This document shows, piece by piece, positions 1-7,503 of a stretch of 64,000 bases of DNA. The notes beneath the pieces are model-generated. The model did not search any database, was not told where the DNA came from, and saw nothing but the letters and a program-made list of their open reading frames with translations. This DNA is from Candidatus Enterococcus testudinis. GTDB lineage: Bacteria > Bacillota > Bacilli > Lactobacillales > Enterococcaceae. Made by a program: the position numbers and the translations under genes. How positions within the stretch are numbered: position 1 is the stretch's first letter; each line of letters starts with the position of its first letter. The stretch covers positions 1,272,770 through 1,336,769 of the forward strand of contig NZ_NGKU01000001.1 in NCBI RefSeq assembly GCF_002140915.1. Direction: 5' to 3'.

Positions 1-510
1 AGCTATTACAATATTTACGCTTGTTTGTTAGATTATATGATATTAATGTCGCGAATGATCTATCATAAAATTCCGGAATTAATTTTTTAAAATTGTAAAA
101 ATGACGAATACTTACTCAATGGATGACTTTTAGTCCAGCAATAGTAGATTTAAAATGAAAATGAATACTACATCAACTTTTTTATCGAAACAGTCATTAG
201 GAAGATGTCTAGTCAACCAGTTCTCTGCTGGTTCAAATATCAAGTAGGTAAGTAAAGTAAGCGAGTAGTTTCAGTGGAATTGTTAGAGAATCAATTTTTC
301 TTGATTGATTTCAGATGACTGACAAGATAGTGAGCTGTAACACACAGAATCGATACCTACTTCTTACACAAACACTGATCCTTTAAGTTTGTTCTATTTC
401 TCGATAAATGCTAAATCCTCTCAAACAGCATGTAAGAGAATTTTCAGCACTGTAAGGAAGTTACATTTTTTACTGTAGTGTTAAATTTTTCATTTTAAAA
501 GGTGGTTATA
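1..510. other. gene-free AT-rich stretch
   Basis: No convincing reading frame, RNA gene or repeat is visible here. The stretch is very AT-rich and stop-dense in all frames, like the rest of the first 1.9 kb. A short hairpin (AACCAG / CTGGTT, about 219-237) is the only structure I noticed. It probably carries the promoter of the lipoprotein gene that starts at 511, but no -35/-10 pair stands out. Confidence 0.4.
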
Positions 511-936
511 ATGAAACGATTCTTGTTTAAAATTTTTGGGAGAGTACTTTTTTTATCTGTTTTCCTAATAGTCAGTGGTTGTTCAATAACAAATAGTTCT
601 CTCATTGAAGTAAGAAATCAGGAATTAGCACAAGCTTTGGAAAGTGATTCTAAATTTTTCATATATATAGGTAGACCAACATGTCCTATATGTGAAGATT
701 TTGAGAGTATTTTAGAAAATGCTTTAGAAGAACTTGATAATAATTTGTACTATTTCAATACAGATAAAGCTAGAGATGAAGATGAAGAAAAAATGTTAGC
801 ATTAATAGAATCTTTAGAAATTGTTGCTGTTCCAACAATTATCTATGTAGAATATGGTGAAGTAATCAGTCAACTTAATGGCTTACATACTCAGGTTGAG
901 GTTATAGATTTTTTTGAAACTTACAGCGATAATTAA
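511..936 (+). CDS. thioredoxin-like lipoprotein (bacteriocin-accessory/PedC-like)
   Basis: A 141-residue exported protein. Residues 1-24 form a lipoprotein signal peptide (charged start, hydrophobic core, lipobox ending VSGC with Cys24 as the lipidation site). The rest looks like a thioredoxin fold: a Cys58-Pro-Ile-Cys61 redox motif preceded by a beta strand (FFIYIGRPT) and a later VPTIIY segment carrying the cis-proline. This is the pattern of small thiol-disulfide proteins annotated as bacteriocin transport accessory proteins. The ATG at 511 is chosen because AAAAGGTGG lies just upstream; a GTG at 502 overlaps that site. No bacteriocin genes are adjacent. Base composition is much more AT-rich than the genes after 2 kb, suggesting transferred or accessory DNA. 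The fold is fairly sure, the role is not. Confidence 0.65.
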   Translation: MKRFLFKIFGRVLFLSVFLIVSGCSITNSSLIEVRNQELAQALESDSKFFIYIGRPTCPICEDFESILENALEELDNNLYYFNTDKARDEDEEKMLALIESLEIVAVPTIIYVEYGEVISQLNGLHTQVEVIDFFETYSDN

Positions 937-1020
937 AATTTGATTAAATTGATTATGTAAATCCTTTGATTGATATAAGCAAGTTATTGTCAAACGGCAA
1001 AGATTTATCTAATAATTATA

Positions 1021-1086
1021 AAAACAACGGCAGTTCCGATAATCTTTGATTGCTTAAGAATCATCTTAACTGCCGTTGTTTGTTTG
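1021..1086 (+). terminator. hairpin downstream of the lipoprotein gene
   Basis: A perfect 13-bp inverted repeat (AACAACGGCAGTT at 1023-1035 / AACTGCCGTTGTT at 1068-1080) closes a 32-base loop that has its own small GATT/AATC stem. It is followed by T-rich sequence and preceded by A-rich sequence, so it could stop transcription from either side. Confidence 0.55.
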
Positions 1087-1255
1087 AATATCCGAAAAAC
1101 ATACTGATTTTTATCAATTATTTTCTAAAACTTTATTTATGAAAAGGCTGAAATTCAAAATACATACTATTTTGAATCATCTACTGTTTCGCCTATGTAT
1201 TGTAGATTTACTTTAAATTTCCCCCCAAATATTTCTGCAAATAATGTTCCAATGG

Positions 1256-1420
1256 TTAACTAAACTTCCATGATAAGTTCAGTGAACAATCGTTTTTGTA
1301 TCGACTTCTTCTTTTTTTATTTGACTGTATCATTTGTATGTAATCAACAAAGTCCATCAAGCATTCAGGTAATCTCAGAATATGACTATCTTCCCATTTT
1401 TCGATCGATAGTATCAGCAT
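1256..1420 (-). CDS. small MazE-like protein or remnant
   Basis: A 54-codon frame starting at the ATG at 1420, with GAGG 7 bases upstream on the minus strand. The first 20 residues (LSIEKWEDSHILRLPE) resemble the start of MazE/AbrB-type antitoxins, which read about I-x-K-W-G-N-S-x-x-x-R-I/L-P. The conserved Gly-Asn is replaced by Glu-Asp. After about residue 30 the sequence becomes basic and Ser/Asn-rich and no longer looks like a swapped-hairpin domain. I think this is a decayed antitoxin reading into non-coding sequence. It lies downstream of the MazF remnant, so it is probably not that toxin's partner. Confidence 0.3.
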   Translation of the reverse strand: MLILSIEKWEDSHILRLPECLMDFVDYIQMIQSNKKRRSRYKNDCSLNLSWKFS

Positions 1421-1480
1421 ATCAGAAACCTCACTTTTTTTAAATTCATATTGGTTACTCTTTTGTTCCATATAATTCAG

Positions 1481-1795
1481 TTAAAATTGATTCAGTCTTA
1501 TCATGTCAGAATTCGTTAATTGACCAACTTTTCTATAAGTAATGTTCTTCTTATCTTTATTCAAGGCTCTTATCGTCCCAACATCTATCCAAGAATGTTT
1601 CTGTAAACCAGCTTTTCCCAGTCTAAAATTGGAAAATAGACGCGTATGATTGAATCAGACTTATTGTCGTATTGCCTTGTAATGCTAAAAAATTCAATTC
1701 TATTTTTTATCTCTTACAACCAATATTGGCCTGCGCTTACCACCGTCTTTATGCATAAACGCCACATGTACTGTTAGGATTTCGTTAGTCTTCAT
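1481..1795 (-). pseudogene. MazF/PemK-family toxin, frameshifted
   Basis: Read on the minus strand, three consecutive frames join into one 104-codon protein. It starts at the ATG at 1795 (MKTNEILTVHVAFMHKDGG, then KRRPILVVRD). It shifts frame in a run of six A just after codon 29, continues with a segment including YFPILDWEK, shifts back in a run of four A, and ends with KAGLQKHSWIDVG through a stop at 1481. The KRRPILVV strand, the DW-x-KAGL-x-x-x-SWID block and the length fit the small PemK/MazF-type ribonuclease toxins of lactobacilli and enterococci. The two single-base shifts cancel, so total length is a multiple of three. Either both runs are sequencing errors or the toxin is dead; the truncated antitoxin next to it favours decay. 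Confidence 0.6.
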
Positions 1796-1886
1796 TGAGC
1801 CACTCTTCAATTTCTGAGTCAATTACTAATTCTTTGACTGAAGGTAGTGGTTCTCGACTATCATTATTATTAAAACATTGTATGTG
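1785..1886 (-). pseudogene. C-terminal fragment of the MazF partner antitoxin
   Basis: A 33-codon open stretch with no start codon, bounded upstream by TAA, ending 11 bases inside the toxin frame. The tail REPLPSVKELVIDSEIEEW is acidic, like the toxin-wrapping end of type II antitoxins. The stop/start overlap with the toxin is the normal arrangement of such modules. The DNA-binding N-terminal half is missing. I infer antitoxin identity from position and acidic character only. Confidence 0.45.
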
Positions 1887-1935
1887 TTAAGTTAAACGTA
1901 TTAGATTGAATAAGAGAATACTATACAAAACCATA

Positions 1936-1973
1936 AAACATCCCCAACCTATTTCTATCGGTCGGGGATGTTT
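1936..1973 (-). terminator. terminator of the glutathione peroxidase gene
   Basis: Inverted repeat AAACATCCCCAACC (1936-1949) / GGTCGGGGATGTTT (1960-1973) around a 10-base loop, pairing except for one internal A/T position, with A-rich sequence upstream on the plus strand giving a U tract on the minus-strand transcript. Confidence 0.75.
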
Positions 1974-1996
1974 ATCACGAGTCTTTTTAAAAACTT

Positions 1997-2467
1997 TTAA
2001 AGAACTTTCTCTATGCTCTCTGTCATTTTCATTGGATTGGTTTTAGGTGCAAAGCGTTCGACGACTTGGCCTTGGCGGTCAACCAAAAACTTTGTAAAGT
2101 TCCATTTGATGGCTTTGCCTAATGTGCCGGGCGCTTCTTCTTCCAGATATTGAAACAGTGGATCGGCTTGTTTGCCATTGATGATTGTCAGTTGGTGCAT
2201 TGGGAAGTCAACGCCATAGGTGGTGCGGCAGGCTTCAGCTGCTTCGCCGGCAGATGCGACTTCTTGCTTGAACTGATCGGAAGGAAAGCCGAGGATCATC
2301 AAGCCTTGGTCTTTATAAGTATCATACAGTGCTTGCAAATCTTTGAATTGAGGACTGAGTCCGCACTTTGTTGCCGTATTGACGATAATCATTGGTTGCC
2401 CTTGATAACGAGATAGGGGATAAGATTCTCCTTGTTCATTGGTTACTGTAAAATCATAGATGGACAT
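1997..2467 (-). CDS. gpo: glutathione peroxidase family protein (thiol peroxidase)
   Basis: A 156-residue cytoplasmic peroxidase of the GPx/BsaA family, reducing hydrogen peroxide or organic hydroperoxides with thioredoxin or glutathione. The peroxidatic residue is Cys35 in NTATKCGLSPQ (a cysteine where mammalian enzymes have selenocysteine). The Gln of GFPSDQF and the WNFTKFLVD block complete the usual catalytic set. The ATG at 2467 is preceded by GGAGA at a normal distance; the frame stays open upstream but without a better site. It is a single gene with its own promoter and terminator. Confidence 0.88.
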   Translation of the reverse strand: MSIYDFTVTNEQGESYPLSRYQGQPMIIVNTATKCGLSPQFKDLQALYDTYKDQGLMILGFPSDQFKQEVASAGEAAEACRTTYGVDFPMHQLTIINGKQADPLFQYLEEEAPGTLGKAIKWNFTKFLVDRQGQVVERFAPKTNPMKMTESIEKVL

Positions 2468-2503
2468 CGAAATAATCTCCTTTGTATAGCTGTCGTTGAC
2501 ACA

Positions 2504-2533
2504 AGTATACGGCAAAAGAACAAAAATAACCAA
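2504..2533 (-). promoter_or_regulatory. promoter of gpo
   Basis: On the minus strand TTGGTT (2533-2528) and TATACT (2509-2504) are separated by 18 bases, 37 bases before the start codon. Confidence 0.5.
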
Positions 2534-2572
2534 AGATAGTTCTTTTGCAGATAATGTGCTTTTGTGAAGACG

Positions 2573-2606
2573 ATAAAAAAACTGCAGCTGAAATTCACGC
2601 TGCAGT
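2573..2606 (-). terminator. terminator of the MATE gene
   Basis: Stem ACTGCAGC (2581-2588) / GCTGCAGT (2599-2606) with a run of A at 2574-2581 that becomes the U tract on the minus-strand RNA, directly after the stop codon at 2615. Confidence 0.75.
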
Positions 2607-2614
2607 ACATATCT

Positions 2615-4000
2615 TTAGACTTCTGAAATGACTTCTGTTTCTGGTTCTTGGGGATGAACCACGGATTTTGTCTTCCACACGCCTGAATGCCACCGATAGA
2701 TCATCAAGATACTGCGTAAGGCTTCATCAATGGCATAAGCGATCCACACGCCAATCAGCCCAAATTTGAAGACGATGGCTAATGAATAGGAGAAAGGCAA
2801 ACTGATGACCCAAAGGACGACAAGGCTGCAGATCAAAGGGAACTTCACATCGCCGCTGGCATTCAGTGAGCCGACCAAGATCATGTTGACGGCACGGGCA
2901 GTCTCTAAAACAATCTCCACCAAGAAGACGCCTTTGGCAATCTCGATCACATCTTGGTTGGTAGTGAAGATACCCATGATTGGTTCAATGAAAAGATACG
3001 TCAATAGACAGATTACGACAGAAGCGATGATGCCGATCACCATGGTGCGCATGCCGCGTTTGTGGGCACGATCGAATTCTCCGGCGCCGACATTACGTCC
3101 AATCATGATTTGGTTCCCTTGGCTCAAGGCAGAGGCAATCAAATACACGAATTGGGTGATGGCAGTCACATAGGATTTGGCAATCAATACACTGGAACCC
3201 AATTGGGCAACGATCATTGTGACAACGACTTGGGCGCCTTGATAGGACAAGGATTCACCAGATGAAGGCAGGCCATAGGTCAAGATGTTTTTCATCATCG
3301 GCCAAGAGACGTGCTTCCAACGAGCGGACAGCACCGAGAAATTGACATGTTTCTTCAATAGATAGGCTGCTACGATCAAGCCAATCGTGTTGCCGAAAAC
3401 GCTGGAGAAAGCCAAGCCAGTAACGCCAAAATTTGGCAGACCAAATGGACTGTACAAGACGAAGTAGTTGCCGATAACTGCTAGAATACTGGCAAACATC
3501 GGTACCAACAAGGCTGGTTTGGTAAAGCTATGGCTACGCATCACAGCAATGATCACTGCTGTTAGCGAAGAGACAAACAAACTGCCGCCATATACTTGCA
3601 GATAGCCTCGGCCTAAATCGACCAACTCTGTATCCAGACCCATAAAGCGCAATAAGTACGTCGAACCAAAGATAAACATCAAGCTGATCAGTACACCAAG
3701 GAACAATGAACCGAATAATGCGGTGTTGATCACAGCGGGGATTTTGTTTCGTTGCTTGGCACCGATCAATTGAGCGATGATGATTTGGGTACCGACCGTT
3801 ATAAAGCCATAAATAAAGACAGTTAAATTCAATAGTTGATTGGCGGCACTGACAGCAGCAACAGCTGGCTCAGAATAATGCGAGATCATCCAGACGTTGA
3901 CATTCCCGATGACTACCCGCAAAAATAATTCCACGAAAATCGGCCAACTAAGGAAGAGCAGCTCGCGATCAGACATACCTAAAAGTTTTTTCTTATTCAA
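2615..4000 (-). CDS. MATE family multidrug exporter
   Basis: A 461-residue membrane protein with about 12 hydrophobic segments in two homologous halves, the layout of MATE exporters, which expel cationic drugs or metabolites using a Na+ or H+ gradient. Length matches the usual 450-460. The frame is open to 4123 but that extension is AT-rich and has no ribosome site. A TTG at 4000, with AAGGAG 9 bases upstream, gives a normal N-terminus (Asn-Lys-Lys-Lys followed by the first membrane segment). It is a single gene divergent from trxB. The substrate cannot be told from sequence. Confidence 0.85.
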   Translation of the reverse strand: MNKKKLLGMSDRELLFLSWPIFVELFLRVVIGNVNVWMISHYSEPAVAAVSAANQLLNLTVFIYGFITVGTQIIIAQLIGAKQRNKIPAVINTALFGSLFLGVLISLMFIFGSTYLLRFMGLDTELVDLGRGYLQVYGGSLFVSSLTAVIIAVMRSHSFTKPALLVPMFASILAVIGNYFVLYSPFGLPNFGVTGLAFSSVFGNTIGLIVAAYLLKKHVNFSVLSARWKHVSWPMMKNILTYGLPSSGESLSYQGAQVVVTMIVAQLGSSVLIAKSYVTAITQFVYLIASALSQGNQIMIGRNVGAGEFDRAHKRGMRTMVIGIIASVVICLLTYLFIEPIMGIFTTNQDVIEIAKGVFLVEIVLETARAVNMILVGSLNASGDVKFPLICSLVVLWVISLPFSYSLAIVFKFGLIGVWIAYAIDEALRSILMIYRWHSGVWKTKSVVHPQEPETEVISEV

Positions 4001-4128
4001 TTGTAAGGACTCCTTATTTTCTATATAATAGATGTATCGTGAAAATTTTACAAAATTTGAAAATAAAGTCAATGTAATTTTCAAAAGAAAATACCGGACT
4101 ATCTTATTATTTTTTGTAAGCAAAACAG

Positions 4129-4157
4129 TTGAAAGAAACTGCGTTTGAAAGTAAAGT
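4129..4157 (+). promoter_or_regulatory. promoter of trxB
   Basis: TTGAAA (4129-4134) and TAAAGT (4152-4157) with a 17-base spacer, 30 bases before the start codon. Confidence 0.45.
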
Positions 4158-4186
4158 ATGGATAGTCCAAAAATGGAGGGAATAGT

Positions 4187-5119
4187 ATGTATGATGTAAT
4201 TATCATCGGCGCAGGTCCTGCAGGGATGACTGCAGCACTGTATGCGTCACGTTCGAATCTATCGGTCTTGATGATCGAAAGAGGTGCCCCTGGCGGCCAA
4301 ATGAACAATACGGCAGAAGTAGAAAATTATCCTGGGTTCGAATCAATCATGGGACCGGAATTGGCCTTTAAAATGTATGAAGGTGCCATTAAATTTGGTG
4401 TGGAAAATGCCTATGGGATCGTTCAAACAATCACTGATCAAGGTACATACAAAGAAGTTGTAACAGAAGATAAGACCTATCAAGGCAAAACTGTGATCAT
4501 TGCAACTGGTTGTGTACATAGAAAACTGGGTGTCAAAGGCGAGGAAGAATTCGCTGGCCGCGGCGTGTCTTATTGTGCTGTCTGTGACGGTGCATTTTTC
4601 CGCAACAAACGTCTAATCGTTGTTGGCGGTGGGGATTCTGCTGTTGAAGAAGCCATCTATCTGACGCAATTTGCTTCAGAAGTAACGATCGTTCACCGTC
4701 GTGATGAACTGCGGGCGCAAAAAATCATTCAAGACCGCGCTTTTGCCAATGAAAAAGTCTCATTCATTTGGGATTCAGTCGTAGAAGAAATCGTAGGCAA
4801 TGATATGGTCGTAACTGGTGTGCAAATCAAAAATGTGAAGACCGGTGAAGTGACGGAAGAAGCGGCAGGCGGTGTCTTCATCTATGTCGGCTTGGATCCG
4901 TTGACTGAACCTTTCAAAGCGAGCGGTATCACCAATGATGCTGGTTGGATCTTGACCAACGATCAAATGGAAACAGCCATTCCTGGTGTCTATGCGGTTG
5001 GCGACGTTAGAGAAAAAGGGTTGCGTCAAATCACGACTGCTGTCGGTGATGGCAGTATCGCTGGACAACAAGTCTTTGATTTCATCGAAACCCAAAAAGA
5101 TATCGAGATCGTACAATAG
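4187..5119 (+). CDS. trxB: thioredoxin-disulfide reductase
   Basis: A 310-residue FAD flavoprotein that passes electrons from NADPH to thioredoxin. Visible landmarks: the FAD Rossmann motif GAGPAG near residue 8, the redox pair Cys130-Ala-Val-Cys133 in YCAVCDGAFF, the NADPH motif GGGDSAVEEA, and the C-terminal FAD block GVYAVGDV. Length is typical. A GGAGGG site lies upstream of the ATG. It is a single gene ending in a strong terminator. It probably also supplies reductant for the peroxidase encoded 2 kb away. Confidence 0.96.
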   Translation: MYDVIIIGAGPAGMTAALYASRSNLSVLMIERGAPGGQMNNTAEVENYPGFESIMGPELAFKMYEGAIKFGVENAYGIVQTITDQGTYKEVVTEDKTYQGKTVIIATGCVHRKLGVKGEEEFAGRGVSYCAVCDGAFFRNKRLIVVGGGDSAVEEAIYLTQFASEVTIVHRRDELRAQKIIQDRAFANEKVSFIWDSVVEEIVGNDMVVTGVQIKNVKTGEVTEEAAGGVFIYVGLDPLTEPFKASGITNDAGWILTNDQMETAIPGVYAVGDVREKGLRQITTAVGDGSIAGQQVFDFIETQKDIEIVQ

Positions 5120-5127
5120 AAATTTGA

Positions 5128-5178
5128 ACAAGCTGTTATTTTTAAAACCGACACAGGTTTAATAACAGCTTGTTTTAT
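5128..5178 (+). terminator. trxB terminator
   Basis: ACAAGCTGTTATT (5128-5140) pairs perfectly with AATAACAGCTTGT (5161-5173), followed by a T-rich tail. Confidence 0.85.
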
Positions 5179-5263
5179 TTTGCGTATGGTTATTCTTTGC
5201 GAATGTTTAAAGTAGTGTTATACTATTTTTAAAGTGAATGAAAGAAAAAGGAGCGGTTGTTTT

Positions 5264-6991
5264 ATGTCATGGAAAGAAACCTATGAGCAATGGACATCTA
5301 GTCAACATTTAGATGATACCTTGAAAGGGCAATTAACAGAATTAGCAGAAGATCCTGCGATGCTGGAAGATGCGTTCTATATGCCTTTAGAATTTGGTAC
5401 AGCAGGGATGCGGGGCATCTTAGGACCTGGAATCAATCGAATGAACATCTACACGATTCGTCAAGCGACTGAAGGGTTAGCACGCTTTATGGATACCCAA
5501 GATCCAGAAACCAAAGCAAGAGGTGTAGCGATCGCTTATGATTCTCGTCACTTCTCACCAGAATTTGCGATGGAAGCAGCGCGCACATTGGCGCAACATG
5601 ATATTCCCTCGTATGTGTTTGAAAGCTTGCGTCCGACGCCTGAATTATCTTTTGCAGTGCGTTATTTGAAAACCTTTACTGGAATCATGATCACAGCTTC
5701 TCATAATCCAGCAGCCTACAATGGCTATAAAGTCTATGGTGAAGACGGTGGACAAATGCCGCCTGCTGATGCGGATGCGTTGACAGCGTTTGTTCGCGAA
5801 ATCGACAATCCATTAGCTATTCCAGTGTTGTCTGAAGAAGCAGCGAAAACCAGCGATTTGATCCATATCGTTGGCGCTGAAATCGATGATGCTTATTTAG
5901 AAGAAATCAAAAGCGTGACTATCGATCATGATTTGATTGCCGCAACCGGCAAAGATCTGAAATTAGTCTATACACCATTACATGGAACCGGCCGCATGTT
6001 GGGTGAAAGAGCATTGACTCAAGCCGGCTTTGAACAGTTTGTGATCGAGCCCTCTCAAGGGAAGCCTGATCCAGATTTCAGTACTGTTCAATCACCGAAT
6101 CCTGAAGAGCATTCAGCCTTCGAATATGCCATCGCCTTAGGGGAAAAAGAAGGGGCAGATCTGTTGATCGCCACTGACCCGGATGCGGACCGCTTAGGGG
6201 CAGCTGTCAAAATGCCAAATGGCAAATATCAAGTATTGACTGGAAACCAAATCGGCGCTTTAATGATTCGCTACATTTTAGAAGCCCACAAACAAGCCGG
6301 CTCGTTACCAGAGAATGCGGCTGTGTTGAAATCGATCGTTTCAAGTGAACTACCGACAGCGATTGCCAAATCATATGATGTTGATATGTTCAATGTGTTG
6401 ACTGGCTTCAAATTCATTGCGGAAAAAATCCAACAATATGAAGAAGATCACGCTCAAACCTTTATGTTCGGCTTTGAAGAAAGCTATGGCTATTTAGTGA
6501 AACCTTTTGTCCGGGACAAAGATGCCATTCAAGCATTGGTTCTGTTAGCAGAAGTGGCGGCATTCTATAAACAATTTGACAAAACATTGTATGATGGCTT
6601 GCAAGACATCTTTGCAGAATATGGCTTCTATGCTGAAAAAACAATCTCCGTAACCATGAGTGGTATGGAAGGTGCAACCAAGATTGCGGCCTTGATGAAA
6701 ACATTCCGTGAGAAAGCACCATCTGTTTTTGCCGGCACACCTGTCGTACAAACAGAAGATTTCAAATTATTGACACGTGTGGGCTTAGATGGCCATATGC
6801 AAAAAATGACGACACCACCTTCTGATGTATTGAAATATACCTTAGAAGATGAAAGTTGGATCGCTGTTCGGCCGTCTGGTACTGAACCGAAGATCAAGTT
6901 TTATATTGGTGTCAAAGGTGAATCAGCTGCAGATGCTGAACAAAAAATTGCTGATTTACAAGCAGCGATCGAAGAAATCACCGGCGAATAA
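5264..6991 (+). CDS. pgcA: phosphoglucomutase (alpha-D-phosphohexomutase)
   Basis: A 575-residue cytoplasmic enzyme interconverting glucose-1-phosphate and glucose-6-phosphate, feeding UDP-glucose for glycolipids and cell-wall polymers. It has the phosphoserine loop TASHNP (Ser146), the metal loop DPDADR, the sugar-recognition motif GFEESYGYL and the phosphate-binding loop RPSGTEPK near the C-terminus. The start at 5264 follows AAAGGAGCGG; an ATG ten codons earlier lacks a site. UDP-glucose is the likely donor for the two glycolipid synthases at 54.5-56.8 kb. Confidence 0.93.
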   Translation: MSWKETYEQWTSSQHLDDTLKGQLTELAEDPAMLEDAFYMPLEFGTAGMRGILGPGINRMNIYTIRQATEGLARFMDTQDPETKARGVAIAYDSRHFSPEFAMEAARTLAQHDIPSYVFESLRPTPELSFAVRYLKTFTGIMITASHNPAAYNGYKVYGEDGGQMPPADADALTAFVREIDNPLAIPVLSEEAAKTSDLIHIVGAEIDDAYLEEIKSVTIDHDLIAATGKDLKLVYTPLHGTGRMLGERALTQAGFEQFVIEPSQGKPDPDFSTVQSPNPEEHSAFEYAIALGEKEGADLLIATDPDADRLGAAVKMPNGKYQVLTGNQIGALMIRYILEAHKQAGSLPENAAVLKSIVSSELPTAIAKSYDVDMFNVLTGFKFIAEKIQQYEEDHAQTFMFGFEESYGYLVKPFVRDKDAIQALVLLAEVAAFYKQFDKTLYDGLQDIFAEYGFYAEKTISVTMSGMEGATKIAALMKTFREKAPSVFAGTPVVQTEDFKLLTRVGLDGHMQKMTTPPSDVLKYTLEDESWIAVRPSGTEPKIKFYIGVKGESAADAEQKIADLQAAIEEITGE

Positions 6992-6997
6992 TCGGGA

Positions 6998-7028
6998 AGC
7001 ACTCAGAATGTTTTTTTCTGAGTGCTTT
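6998..7028 (+). terminator. pgcA terminator
   Basis: AAGCACTCAG (6998-7007) / CTGAGTGCTT (7018-7027), with a T-rich loop and tail. Confidence 0.85.
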
Positions 7029-7037
7029 TGATTCAAT

Positions 7038-7067
7038 TTGACAAGTGCAGCTTTACCGCGCTAAAAT
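7038..7067 (+). promoter_or_regulatory. promoter of the ArsR-type regulator
   Basis: Consensus TTGACA (7038-7043), an 18-base spacer and TAAAAT (7062-7067), 26 bases before the chosen ATG. Confidence 0.55.
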
Positions 7068-7093
7068 GCTACAAGAAAGTGAGGCTCAAGCCT

Positions 7094-7387
7094 ATGTCCA
7101 CACCACAGCCAGAAGAAATCCAGCAAGTGACACAAATGTTCAAGATGCTAAGTGACCCCACACGCTTAAAAATTTTGTTGTCCTTGCAAGAGGGTGAAAG
7201 AAATGTCACCTCAATTGCAGGAGAAGTACATATGGAGCAATCAGCGGTTTCTCATCAGCTGAAATTGCTGAAAGACAATCGGATCATTAAATCGGAACGG
7301 CAAGGAAAAACCATCCTTTATAGTCTAGATGACAAACATGTTGTCGATATTTTGCAGAAAACATTCGAACATATCCATCACCGTTAA
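7094..7387 (+). CDS. ArsR/SmtB-family metal sensor, CzrA-like
   Basis: A 97-residue winged-helix repressor. The recognition helix region is MEQSAVSHQLKLL. The arsenic/cadmium site (ELCVCDL in other members) is absent. The last helix instead carries Asp80-x-His82-x10-His93-x2-His96, exactly the spacing of the alpha5 Zn/Co site of Staphylococcus CzrA. I therefore expect a zinc- or cobalt-responsive repressor that releases DNA when metal binds. The ATG at 7094 is preceded by GTGAGG; an ATG 24 codons earlier would add a tail unlike the family. It is a single gene with its own promoter and terminator. No metal exporter lies next to it, so its target is elsewhere or only itself. Confidence 0.8.
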   Translation: MSTPQPEEIQQVTQMFKMLSDPTRLKILLSLQEGERNVTSIAGEVHMEQSAVSHQLKLLKDNRIIKSERQGKTILYSLDDKHVVDILQKTFEHIHHR

Positions 7388-7427
7388 AACTAGGACGAGA
7401 ATTTCTCGAAAGTCCTAGTTTTTTCCT
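7387..7427 (+). terminator. terminator after the ArsR-type gene
   Basis: AAAACTAGGAC pairs with GTCCTAGTTTT around GAGAATTTCTCGAAA, which itself forms a GAGAA/TTCTC mini-stem; a T run follows. Confidence 0.8.
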
Positions 7428-7503
7428 ATTCTTTTTGGTATGCTAGTAGAAAAATTAAAATCAGATGAACGGTTTTTAATAACGTTTTCAGTTAGGGGGC
7501 ATT

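Noticed and set aside
4096-4168. GGACTATC / GATAGTCC inverted repeat before trxB
   Set aside because: The arms are 57 bases apart and span the promoter; no plausible single structure or known operator.
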